Of a stretch of DNA of 64,000 nt, positions 1-8,241 are shown piece by piece. A program made the translations under genes and the position numbers. The first letter of the stretch is position 1, and every line of letters begins with the position of its first letter. This stretch comes from Chryseobacterium binzhouense (GTDB taxonomy: Bacteria; Bacteroidota; Bacteroidia; Flavobacteriales; Weeksellaceae): the NCBI RefSeq assembly GCF_007474545.1, contig NZ_VKOG01000001.1, positions 1,201,463 to 1,265,462 on the forward strand, written 5' to 3'. Under the pieces are notes generated by a model, which made no database searches, was not told the origin of the DNA, and saw nothing but the letters and a program-made list of their open reading frames with translations.

Positions 1-27
1 ATACAAACTAAACTGATTCGCATTTCT

Positions 28-50
28 TATATTTGCTAAACACAAATATA
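28..50. promoter_or_regulatory. Candidate face-to-face promoter -7 elements
   Basis: TATATTTG at 28-35 on the plus strand and the same octamer on the minus strand at 43-50 both fit the Bacteroidota -7 consensus TAnnTTTG. The plus-strand copy lies 20 bases before the first gene. I see no clear -33 TTTG at the expected distance, so only the -7 boxes support this. The minus-strand copy would serve a gene left of the window. Confidence 0.35.
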
Positions 51-54
51 CTTT

Positions 55-1050
55 ATGGCTATAAAAATTCCTAAATTTATCCTGAAAATTCAAGAGTTTC
101 TTGATGATTTGCATATTCCAGTACTCGGAATATCGCTTTGGCAGCTGTTTCAGATTTATTTTGCAGGAGTTTTTAAAGGAAAAATAGGGAAGAAGGCAGC
201 TGCAATCTCCTGGAGTTTTACGCTGAGTCTTTTTCCGTTTCTTCTGTTTCTGCTTTCCGTTTTGCCTTATATGCCGCATTATGATAAACTTCAGTTTTAT
301 ATTTTTGAAGTTTTGATGAGTAATATTTTTCCGTCTAATATTGAGGGAGATGTTAGAGGATATATTCAGGAAAATATTATTCCTAACATGAAGGGAATAA
401 GTAATTTGACTATACTTATTGCTTTGGTTTTTGCCACAAACGGAACTTTTTCCATCATCAGTGGCTTTAATGAAAATTCTAAGGAGAAATTACCGGACAT
501 CAAAGAATTTATTCTTTCATTCTTTATTACGATAGGCTTTGTAAGTGTTGTTTTTTTATGTCTGTTTGGAGTCTATTATGCTGAAGTTGTTCTCAAACAA
601 TTTAAGCCGGCTTATGATTTGTCATGGTTTGTGAAAAACCTTTCCAAGCTGATTGGTTTCGTTTCATTTCCTATATTTTTCTTTTTACTCTTAACTTTAT
701 TTTACTGGTTAGGAACAGTGAAAATTGCAAGATTCCGACAGGCAATTCCGGGAGCGATCCTTACAACTGTTTTGTTTATTCTTACAACCTATCTCTTTAC
801 TCTTTATGTAAAAAATGTGGCACGATACAACGTATTATATGGTTCTATTGGAAGTATGATTTTGCTGATGATCTGGATCAATGTAAATGTTTATCTTCTT
901 CTCTTTGGAAATGAACTGAATATGGCACTTCGCAAATTGAGAATAGAGAAGCTTCTTTCGGATGAGATCAAAAGAAAGACTAAAAGTTATCACGCCGAAA
1001 CTACCGAGCCAAATCTTGAAAGCGATGAAGAGCACAGGAGAGAAAAATAG
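55..1050 (+). CDS. YihY/UPF0761 family inner-membrane protein
   Basis: Predicted polytopic inner-membrane protein of 331 residues, of the YihY (formerly BrkB) family, whose transport or other role is not settled. After a cytoplasmic stretch of about 35 residues with the family-typical segment KKAAAISWSFTLSLFPF, about six hydrophobic segments follow to roughly residue 285, ending with GSMILLMIWINVNVYLLLFGNELN. The last 40 residues are charged (RKLRIEKLL, EEHRREK) and probably cytoplasmic. The length is normal for the family. The start is the first ATG after a candidate -7 box. The next gene is convergent, ending three bases beyond. Family assignment is firm; function is not. Confidence 0.85.
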   Translation: MAIKIPKFILKIQEFLDDLHIPVLGISLWQLFQIYFAGVFKGKIGKKAAAISWSFTLSLFPFLLFLLSVLPYMPHYDKLQFYIFEVLMSNIFPSNIEGDVRGYIQENIIPNMKGISNLTILIALVFATNGTFSIISGFNENSKEKLPDIKEFILSFFITIGFVSVVFLCLFGVYYAEVVLKQFKPAYDLSWFVKNLSKLIGFVSFPIFFFLLLTLFYWLGTVKIARFRQAIPGAILTTVLFILTTYLFTLYVKNVARYNVLYGSIGSMILLMIWINVNVYLLLFGNELNMALRKLRIEKLLSDEIKRKTKSYHAETTEPNLESDEEHRREK

Positions 1051-1053
1051 CAA

Positions 1054-1983
1054 TTACTCCTGTAAATTTCTGATACATTTTTCCCTTATATCCCATATTT
1101 CATCAAAACTTCTGTCTATTTTATTATTGCTTAGCCAGTCTTTTATAAAACTCTGATGGTATTCAACTTTAAAAATCTCTACTTGTTCAGGTTCAATTTC
1201 GATTTCCTGAATGATGTACTTTTTGAGATTGTTAATATCAGAATTTTGAGTGGTAACATCAAACCTTTCATTATTGATCATTAAATAGCAATGTGCTTCC
1301 GGGATAAAATCCAGATGATGATCCTGTAATATATTTCCAATTTTAGGAGTATTCAGATGATTCATTTTGTACATTCCTAAAATGAGCTTCACATTATCAA
1401 TATGATTAAGCTTGGCAATTTTTCGTAAAAAAGCATGTTTTGAACTGCAGGTTCCTCTGTTCTCTTTTAATACTAATGATAAGTCATATCTGTTTGAATT
1501 TCTACCGTAGGGAAGCTGTTTTATAAAGTTAACTGCTTCGCTCCAAGTTCTGATGTTTTTTTGTAATATTAAGCTTGTCAGTTCATCATCAGAAAATAAA
1601 GCAATTTGTTTAGTAGAAATAATGATTTTGTATCCATCAGGATCAGAAAATAATATTCCGTTATTTTCCCAATAAGGATTTCTTGGTTTTTCCTGCTGAA
1701 TATGATTGCTTTTTAATTTTCCTATAAAATTTTGATATTCCAAGTCCGAATTTACATAAAACACCAAAGCATCGTCTTGATCAAAAACACTTTTGGGTGA
1801 CTCTTCCGATGCTGTAAACTCTAAATGCCAATCTGTATTTTCGAGTCCTAAAAATATACCGTTATATCCGTTATGGTTTTCAAAAGATCCTAGTTTGTTA
1901 AGACCAATAATTTTGGTATAAAAAATTTCAATACAATGAAGATCCCGGGTGTGTCTGGCAAATCTTAATATCATTTTGGACAA
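1054..1983 (-). CDS. VOC-like domain fused to a transglutaminase-like domain, function unknown
   Basis: Two parts can be seen in these 309 residues. Residues 1-125 look like a glyoxalase/VOC fold: RFARHTRDLHCIEIFYTKIIG at the start, GLENTDWHLEF in the middle and LFSDPDGYKIIIS at the end. Residues 130-309 look like a small transglutaminase/papain-like domain with Cys179 in RGTCSSKHAF, His231 in EAHCYLM and Asp242 in RFDVT as a plausible triad. No signal peptide is seen, so it is probably cytoplasmic. It ends two bases from the nhaA stop on the same strand and could be cotranscribed with it. Each domain call rests on motif reading only; the substrate is unknown. Confidence 0.6.
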   Translation of the reverse strand: MSKMILRFARHTRDLHCIEIFYTKIIGLNKLGSFENHNGYNGIFLGLENTDWHLEFTASEESPKSVFDQDDALVFYVNSDLEYQNFIGKLKSNHIQQEKPRNPYWENNGILFSDPDGYKIIISTKQIALFSDDELTSLILQKNIRTWSEAVNFIKQLPYGRNSNRYDLSLVLKENRGTCSSKHAFLRKIAKLNHIDNVKLILGMYKMNHLNTPKIGNILQDHHLDFIPEAHCYLMINNERFDVTTQNSDINNLKKYIIQEIEIEPEQVEIFKVEYHQSFIKDWLSNNKIDRSFDEIWDIREKCIRNLQE

Positions 1984-1985
1984 AA

Positions 1986-3182
1986 TTAATTTTGAGCCAA
2001 TTCCATCTCTTCATCATCGTCTTCTTCAATATTTTTTGATCTGCTCAGAATAAAATACCCTAAAACAGCTGCCAGAAAAGAGGCTATCAATATCGCAAAT
2101 TTGGCTTCATCCTGAATGTCAATCTGATGTTTAAATGAAAGTAGAGCAATAAAAATTGACATCGTAAATCCTATTCCTGCCAAAAGACCTACACCCATCA
2201 TCTGGCTCCAAGAACTATTGTGCGGGAGCGAACTGATTTTTAATTTAACCGCAATAAAAGAAAGAAGATTAATACCAATCAGTTTACCTAAAACAAGCCC
2301 ACAAATGATTCCTAATCCCAAACTGCTGAATAAGCCATCTGTCATTCCGCTTTTGAATGCTATATTGGTGTTTGTCAACGCAAAAATAGGCATAATGATA
2401 AAACTTACCGGAAAATGCAGAGATCGCTCCAGCTTTTCTAAGGGAGAAATTTTTATGTTGGAAACATTCGTAGGAATGCTAAACGCCAGCAAAACTCCTG
2501 CAATAGTCGCATGAATCCCTGAATGGTGCAGATAATACCACAAAAAGATTCCCGGAATAATGTAAAAGATAATTCTTTTAATTTTTAAATAATTAAGTGC
2601 AAATAAGAATGCTGTAATGCCCAGCGAAAGCCAGAGGTTCATCCATTGTATTTCATCAGTATAGAAAATAGCAATAACCAGAATGGCTCCAAGATCATCA
2701 ACAATTGCCAACGCAGCAAGAAATATTTTCAGCGAAGAAGGAACTCTTTTTCCCAACATGGAAATAATTGCCAATGAAAATGCAATATCTGTTGCCATAG
2801 GAATTCCCCAGCCTTTGCTGTAAGCTGTACCATTATTGAAAAGACTGTATATCACCGCGGGAACCAGCATTCCGCCAATGGCGGCAAAAATCGGAAGAGA
2901 GGCATTTTTAAATGAAGATAATTCGCCTTCTACCAACTCTCTTTTGATTTCTAATCCTACCAGGAGAAAAAATACAGACATTAAGCCATCATTGATCCAA
3001 ATACTTATCGGATACTGTAGATGAAGACTTTCTATCCCGATTTTTGTATCTAAAAATATCTGAAAATGTTCACCTAAACCTGTATTGGCAATGATGAGCG
3101 CCAATATTACACAGCAAATAAGCAAAATACCTGATGACTGGCTGCTTTGAAAAAATTTTTTGAAATATACAGATAACTTCAT
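1986..3182 (-). CDS. nhaA: Na+/H+ antiporter NhaA
   Basis: Electrogenic sodium/proton antiporter of the inner membrane, used for sodium and pH homeostasis. The 398 residues match the family length. Recognisable parts are the N-terminal helix after FKKFFQSSQSSG, the stretch DGLMSVFFLLVGLEIKREL, the MATDIAFSLAI segment and LAIVDDLGAILVIAIFY, which carry the conserved aspartates (the paired DD corresponds to the ion-binding site in NhaA), and LAGIGFTMSIFIALL near the C-terminus. The final acidic tail EEDDDEEMELAQN is a lineage-specific extension. It lies 11 bases downstream of rel on the same strand. Confidence 0.95.
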   Translation of the reverse strand: MKLSVYFKKFFQSSQSSGILLICCVILALIIANTGLGEHFQIFLDTKIGIESLHLQYPISIWINDGLMSVFFLLVGLEIKRELVEGELSSFKNASLPIFAAIGGMLVPAVIYSLFNNGTAYSKGWGIPMATDIAFSLAIISMLGKRVPSSLKIFLAALAIVDDLGAILVIAIFYTDEIQWMNLWLSLGITAFLFALNYLKIKRIIFYIIPGIFLWYYLHHSGIHATIAGVLLAFSIPTNVSNIKISPLEKLERSLHFPVSFIIMPIFALTNTNIAFKSGMTDGLFSSLGLGIICGLVLGKLIGINLLSFIAVKLKISSLPHNSSWSQMMGVGLLAGIGFTMSIFIALLSFKHQIDIQDEAKFAILIASFLAAVLGYFILSRSKNIEEDDDEEMELAQN

Positions 3183-3193
3183 TCTTTATGATT

Positions 3194-5398
3194 TTACAGC
3201 CTTCTGATACGGGAAATTCCGTCGATGGCTTTCAATTTTTTAAAGGTTTCCTCAAGCTGACCTTTGTGTTTTACTTCTAGATTGATGGTTCCGGTAAAAA
3301 TTCCGTCATTAGACTCTATAGACATACTTTTCATATCCATTCCCATTGCGCCGCTGATAACGGTGGTAATGTCATTGATCATTCCCATCCTGTCGAGTCC
3401 TTCAATCTCTATTTTGATACGGTTTTTAAAACTTTCCTCATTTACCCATTTTGCAGGAATTACCCTGTAATCATACTGAGCTCTGAGGTTGATCGCATTC
3501 GGGCAGTTGTCATTATGTACCTTAATGCCTTCGGAAATGGTAATAAATCCGAAAATTTTATCTCCCGGAATTACCGTACAGCATTTAGCATACGTATAAT
3601 TGAGTTTTTCTTCATCCTTTCCGAAGACAATCATGTCGAGATTTATTTCTTTTGAGTCTTCGTAGTTCGGATTTTTGTTGGAAGTTCTCTTGAATCGCGA
3701 AAGCAGATTGTTGAATACGTTTTTGCTTTCAATATATTTTCTCAGACTACTTGCATCAAGCTCATTGGTCTGAAATTTAAGAAATAATTCCTGCGAACTT
3801 TTAAGATTAAAGAATTTCTGAAGTTTGTTGATTTCCTCATCATTAAAATTAATTTTTGCATGGCGAAGTTTTCTTTGTAAGATTTCTTTCCCTTCTTCTA
3901 CAAAAGAATTTTTCTGAGAATTAAGGAAACTTTTTATTTTAGATTTTGCTTTTGAAGTCACCACAAAATCCAGCCAGTCAAATTTTGGTTTTTGATTTTG
4001 TGAAGATAAAATATCTACCTGATCTCCATTTTGCAATACGTAAGAAATTGGAACAAGCTTTCCGTTGATTTTGGCTCCCAAACATTTCATTCCCAGATCG
4101 GTATGTACCGAAAATGCAAAATCAAGCGCTGTTGCATTGGTCGGAAGAATCTTAATTTCCCCTTTTGGTGTAAAAACAAAAACTTCTTTAGAATAAAGAT
4201 TTAGTTTTATATTGTCTAATAATTCTGTGGTAGTCAGATTTTGCTGCTGTTCAAGAACTTCACGGATCTCTGTTACCCATTTCTCAAAGTTCCTGTCATC
4301 ATGACTTTGTTTGTAGCCTTCTTTGTATTTGTAATGTGCGGCAACACCTTTTTCGGCAATATCATCCATTCTTTCCGAACGGATCTGAACCTCAATCCAT
4401 TTTTTATCAGGACCTAAAACGGTAAGGTGTAAACTTTCATATCCTGTGGAACGGGGCTGTGTGATCCAGTCTCTCATTCGGGAGGGATTGCTGTGATATA
4501 CGTCGGTTACAATAGAATAAATTTTCCAGGCAAGGAACTTTTCGTTTTTCGCATCTGATTTGTAAATAATTCTAATGGCGTAATTATCAAAAACTTCCTC
4601 AAACGGAACACCCTGTTTCAGCATTTTTCTGTAAATAGAAGAAATTGCTTTCGCACGGCCTTTAATGCTTACATTCAGACCTTCTTCCTGCAGCCTTTCG
4701 GAAACTTCTTTTTTAAATTCTTCAATATATCTTTCCCGATTTTCCTTTGCCAGTTCAAGTTTTTCGGTAATTTCGCTGTAAACTTCGGGGTTATTATATT
4801 TCAGAGAAAGATCTTCCAGCTCAGATTTTATGTTGTACAATCCCAGTCTGTGAGCCATTGGGGCATAAATATACACCGTTTCAGAAGCAATTTTTTTCTG
4901 CTTATCGGGTGCCATGCTTTCCAGAGTTCTCATATTATGAAGACGGTCTGCAATTTTGATCAGAATTACTCTGAAATCTTCTGAGAGAGTCAGTAAAAGT
5001 TTTCTGTAATTTTCAGACTGCACAGAAATATTCTGATGATTCATAATAGAAATCTTCGTGAGACCGTTTACAATACCTGCAATTCTCTCTCCGAATATCT
5101 TTTTTAAATCTTCATACGTATAATCGGAATCTTCAATCACATCATGCAGTAATGCACAGGCAATAGAAGTAGCACCCAGACCGATTTCTTTTGCAACAAT
5201 TTTTGCAACTGCGATAGGGTGGTATATATAGGGTTCGCCCGATTTTCTCCTCTGATCTTTGTGCGCATCCAGCGCAATATCAAAAGCCTTACGGATAAGC
5301 TTGTTGTTTTCCTCATCCAAAGTCCTATATGTATTAGAAATCAGGTCTTTATACCGTGCTAAAATTTCTTTGTTTTCTTGCTCCAAATCGTAACTCAT
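3194..5398 (-). CDS. rel: Bifunctional (p)ppGpp synthetase/hydrolase (Rel/SpoT)
   Basis: Makes and degrades the alarmone (p)ppGpp in the stringent response. The 734 residues hold the full long RSH layout: HD hydrolase domain (about 30-190, with His60 in YIYHPIAVA and the HD pair at 85-86 in LLHDVIED), synthetase domain (about 240-360, with GRAKAISSIYRKM and STGYESLHLTV), TGS domain (about 400-460, VFTPKGEI and AFSVHTDLG), the cysteine-bearing helical/zinc-finger region (TYAKCCTVIPGDKI) and a C-terminal ACT domain. The intact HD motif argues for hydrolase activity as well. A candidate -7 box, TACTTTCG on the minus strand at 5422-5429, lies upstream. nhaA follows after 11 bases. Confidence 0.95.
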   Translation of the reverse strand: MSYDLEQENKEILARYKDLISNTYRTLDEENNKLIRKAFDIALDAHKDQRRKSGEPYIYHPIAVAKIVAKEIGLGATSIACALLHDVIEDSDYTYEDLKKIFGERIAGIVNGLTKISIMNHQNISVQSENYRKLLLTLSEDFRVILIKIADRLHNMRTLESMAPDKQKKIASETVYIYAPMAHRLGLYNIKSELEDLSLKYNNPEVYSEITEKLELAKENRERYIEEFKKEVSERLQEEGLNVSIKGRAKAISSIYRKMLKQGVPFEEVFDNYAIRIIYKSDAKNEKFLAWKIYSIVTDVYHSNPSRMRDWITQPRSTGYESLHLTVLGPDKKWIEVQIRSERMDDIAEKGVAAHYKYKEGYKQSHDDRNFEKWVTEIREVLEQQQNLTTTELLDNIKLNLYSKEVFVFTPKGEIKILPTNATALDFAFSVHTDLGMKCLGAKINGKLVPISYVLQNGDQVDILSSQNQKPKFDWLDFVVTSKAKSKIKSFLNSQKNSFVEEGKEILQRKLRHAKINFNDEEINKLQKFFNLKSSQELFLKFQTNELDASSLRKYIESKNVFNNLLSRFKRTSNKNPNYEDSKEINLDMIVFGKDEEKLNYTYAKCCTVIPGDKIFGFITISEGIKVHNDNCPNAINLRAQYDYRVIPAKWVNEESFKNRIKIEIEGLDRMGMINDITTVISGAMGMDMKSMSIESNDGIFTGTINLEVKHKGQLEETFKKLKAIDGISRIRRL

Positions 5399-5461
5399 CT
5401 GTGTAAAAGCTTTATTGGAACGAAAGTACGAAAAAATAAGGATTTTCCCGGGTTACACAAC

Positions 5462-5489
5462 AAAAAATCCGCAGAAAAATATCTACGGA
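5462..5489 (-). terminator. Rho-independent terminator after the 5525-5887 gene
   Basis: On the minus strand the arm TCCGTAG and the arm CTGCGGA (one G-T pair) enclose an eight-base loop, followed by TTTTTTG. It lies between the end of the 5525-5887 gene and the start of rel, so it separates the two transcripts. Confidence 0.6.
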
Positions 5490-5524
5490 CTCCGGTTAAA
5501 AGTTTTTATCTTTTGGTTAGTTTT

Positions 5525-5887
5525 TTAGGCTTTCACTTCAGAGGTAATTCCATCATGCTGAACTTTTATTCTGACATTCGGGCTGTTGTGAATTTCGGCT
5601 TTGCACCGTGCATCTATCAGTTTTTTAAGATGACTGTACGAAGCCTGGTTGATACTCATGTTTTCAAATAAATAAGTCTTAAGAACCTGATTCTGATCAA
5701 AAATGTGCCTGATTTTTTCGGTCAGATCTCTGTTCTTTATTTCTACACTCACCAACAACTGGGAGTTATGATCCTCACTAAGATAAACAATATACTCGGA
5801 ATCCCGAATGCCTGAACTTTCCAGTTCCAGCTCGAGTTTTTTGTAATCATTCTGATGGCTGAACATTCCTGCTAAGATACTCGACAT
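5525..5887 (-). CDS. Conserved small hypothetical protein
   Basis: A 120-residue soluble protein that I do not recognise. It begins MSSILAGMFSHQNDYKKLE and has mixed helix/strand character, without signal peptide, membrane segment or cysteine cluster. Its segment EYIVYLSEDHNSQLLVSVEI followed by a charged helix and a basic C-terminal strand (VRIKVQHDG) suggests a compact alpha/beta fold. It is monocistronic: a terminator follows and more than 180 non-coding bases separate it from acs upstream. Its codon use fits the neighbours, which supports a real gene. No function is proposed. Confidence 0.6.
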   Translation of the reverse strand: MSSILAGMFSHQNDYKKLELELESSGIRDSEYIVYLSEDHNSQLLVSVEIKNRDLTEKIRHIFDQNQVLKTYLFENMSINQASYSHLKKLIDARCKAEIHNSPNVRIKVQHDGITSEVKA

Positions 5888-6015
5888 ATTACTTTTGTTT
5901 TGGTATCTAAAGGTAGTAATAATTTTAATATCATTAAAAAATTTTTAATAAAATTTATAATATTTTATTTTATCTATAAAAAATTAATAAAATTTAAGAT
6001 GTTGTCTATTTTCGC

Positions 6016-6046
6016 AAATAAAAAACTCTGCTCAGCAGCAGAGTTT
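6016..6046 (-). terminator. Terminator after acs
   Basis: A perfect 10-bp stem (AAACTCTGCT at 6023-6032 and AGCAGAGTTT at 6037-6046, loop CAGC). Read on the minus strand it is followed by a run of T. It sits 23 bases past the acs stop codon. Confidence 0.8.
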
Positions 6047-6068
6047 AATGTTTATATCTGAACGGATT

Positions 6069-7976
6069 TTAAATCCTTTCGTTTTTGATTTCTTCAACGA
6101 TTTCAGGATTCAACAAAGTGGTGATGTCTCCAAAATTGCTGAAATCTCCTTCAGCGATTTTTCTTAAGATTCTACGCATAATTTTTCCTGAACGAGTCTT
6201 CGGAAGTCCGGAAACAAATTGTATTTTATCAAGCTTAGCAATCGGACCGATCTGGTCTGAAATCAGTTGATTAATTTCTTTTTTCAGATTGTCCTTATCT
6301 CTGCTTTCTCCGGATTCTTTCAGAATAACAAAACCATACAGTGCGCTTCCTTTAATATCGTGCGGGAAACCAACAATCGCTGATTCTGCAACTGCAGGAT
6401 GTTCATTAATGCTGTCTTCAATAGGAGCGGTTCCCAGATTATGTCCGGAAACAATCACTACATCATCTACACGACCTGTGATTCTGTAATAGCCAACCTC
6501 ATCCCGCAAAGCACCGTCTCCTGTGAAATATTTCCCTGGAAAAGCCGTAAAATACGTTTCCTTGTATCTTTGATGATCTCCCCAAATAGTTCTTGCAATT
6601 CCCGGCCACGGAAAACGGATACAAAGATTTCCTGTAACCTGATTTCCTGTAATTTCATTGCGTTTATCATCCATCAAGACGGGTTGAATTCCCGGTAAAG
6701 GAAGCGTTGCATAGGTTGGTTTTGTAGGCGTAACGAAAGGGAGAGGAGAGATCATGATTCCTCCGGTTTCTGTCTGCCACCAGGTATCAACAATCGGACA
6801 TTTTTTGTTACCCACATGATCGTTAAACCAATGCCAAGCTTCATCATTAATAGGTTCTCCAACAGAACCGATTACTTTTAACGAGCTTAAATCGTGTTTG
6901 TCTACCCATTCTGAACTTTCTTTGGCCAGAGAACGGATCGCAGTAGGAGCCGTGTAAAATTGTGTAATTTTATGTTTTTCAATCACTTCCCAGAATCTGT
7001 CAGGTTCAGGATAGGTAGGAACGCCTTCGAAAATGACCGTTGTTGCCCCGTTAAGAAGCGGTCCGTAAAGAATGTAGGAATGTCCTGTAATCCAGCCGAT
7101 ATCTGCGGTACACCAATAAATATCATTTTCTTTATAATTGAATACATTTTTAAAAGTATACGCGGTGTACACCATATATCCGGCGCAGGTGTGAAGCATT
7201 CCTTTAGGTTTTCCCGTAGAACCGGAAGTATACAGGATGAACAGCGGATCTTCTGCATCCATAATTACGGTAACGAAATCCGGAGAGGCGTTTTCGTAAA
7301 GATCTTTCATCCAGAAATCTCTATGCTCCTTCATTTTTACTTCATTATGAGTTCTTTTTACCACTAAAACTTTTTCTACACTTGGTGTTTTTTCCAGAGC
7401 TTCGTCTACAATGCTTTTCAGATCCAGAACTTTGTTTCCTCTGTAACTTCCGTCTGAAGTGATGACCATTTTTGCTCCGCAGTCATTTACCCTTGAAGAA
7501 ACTGCTGAAGCAGAAAATCCTGCGAAAATAACGGAATGAACAGCTCCAAGTTTTGCACAAGCGAGCATTGTTATAGCCAGTTCCGGAATCATCGGAAGAT
7601 AAATGCAGACTCTGTCGCCCTTTTCGATGCCCATTTCACGAAGAACATTGGCGGTTTTGTTCACTCTTTTGTAGAGTTCGTTGTAAGAAATATGCTGTGC
7701 TTCTTCTTTCGGATCGTTCGGTTCCCAGATGATTGCCATTTTATCGCCTCTTACCGCTAAGTGTCTGTCGATGCAGTTTTTGGTAATATTTAATTTTGCA
7801 TTTTTAAACCACGAAATTTTGGCTTCATTCATATCGTATTTTACGACCTTGCTCCATCTCTGGTACCACACGAAATTTTCATCTGCAATTTTGTCCCAGA
7901 ATTTTTTAGGATTTTTGATCGATTTTTTATACTCTTCAAAATATTGCGGTAAGTTTTCTATCTGATAGTTTCTCAT
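6069..7976 (-). CDS. acs: Acetyl-CoA synthetase
   Basis: AMP-forming acetate-CoA ligase that activates acetate through acetyl-adenylate. The 635 residues carry the ANL-superfamily motifs: the P-loop-like LYTSGSTGKPKGMLH, DTWWQTETGG, YFTGDGALRDEVGYYRITGRVDDVV and the C-terminal PKTRSGKIMRRILRK, whose lysine after SG is the catalytic and acetylation-controlled residue in the family. The block downstream on this strand is all catabolic or transport genes for short acids, including a CrbS-like kinase at 11229-13934, which in Vibrio and Pseudomonas controls acs. Length and start are typical for the family. Confidence 0.95.
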   Translation of the reverse strand: MRNYQIENLPQYFEEYKKSIKNPKKFWDKIADENFVWYQRWSKVVKYDMNEAKISWFKNAKLNITKNCIDRHLAVRGDKMAIIWEPNDPKEEAQHISYNELYKRVNKTANVLREMGIEKGDRVCIYLPMIPELAITMLACAKLGAVHSVIFAGFSASAVSSRVNDCGAKMVITSDGSYRGNKVLDLKSIVDEALEKTPSVEKVLVVKRTHNEVKMKEHRDFWMKDLYENASPDFVTVIMDAEDPLFILYTSGSTGKPKGMLHTCAGYMVYTAYTFKNVFNYKENDIYWCTADIGWITGHSYILYGPLLNGATTVIFEGVPTYPEPDRFWEVIEKHKITQFYTAPTAIRSLAKESSEWVDKHDLSSLKVIGSVGEPINDEAWHWFNDHVGNKKCPIVDTWWQTETGGIMISPLPFVTPTKPTYATLPLPGIQPVLMDDKRNEITGNQVTGNLCIRFPWPGIARTIWGDHQRYKETYFTAFPGKYFTGDGALRDEVGYYRITGRVDDVVIVSGHNLGTAPIEDSINEHPAVAESAIVGFPHDIKGSALYGFVILKESGESRDKDNLKKEINQLISDQIGPIAKLDKIQFVSGLPKTRSGKIMRRILRKIAEGDFSNFGDITTLLNPEIVEEIKNERI

Positions 7977-8044
7977 ATCCTTTCTTTTTTGAAATTTTAT
8001 TATTTAAATTTTTAGTCTCTTTTAAAGTCTGTTTAAACTTTTAT

Positions 8045-8212
8045 TTAACCGCGAAATTCACAAAAGATGAACTAAACCTTTATTTAAAGTTGATCATTAT
8101 ACATCAAAAAGGTAACAATAGTTTTTAAAAATCTTTGATTTTTATTCTTTTGAGCACTTTAATTATTATAGAAATTCACTTTAATACTGTCTTTTGCGAC
8201 TTTTGTGGTTAA
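8045..8212. repeat. Imperfect inverted-repeat pair filling the acs upstream gap
   Basis: The 22-base arm at 8045-8066 (TTAACCGCGAAATTCACAAA then AG) recurs inverted at 8191-8212 with about four mismatches. The enclosed 124 bases hold no gene. It may be a small non-coding insertion, or a coincidence of a frequent intergenic motif. The acs promoter must lie in or next to it. Confidence 0.35.
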
Positions 8213-8241
8213 TCCTGAAATAGTTTAAACAATTTTATATT

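Noticed and set aside
5525-5887. Small gene as a PII-like or GlnB-like regulator
   Set aside because: The length fits, but the T-loop pattern and the conserved tyrosine region are absent.
6960-7367. 135-codon frame opposite acs
   Set aside because: It lies wholly antisense to a strongly supported enzyme gene and has no family character. The same holds for the other antisense frames over acs, prpE, carB and the kinase.
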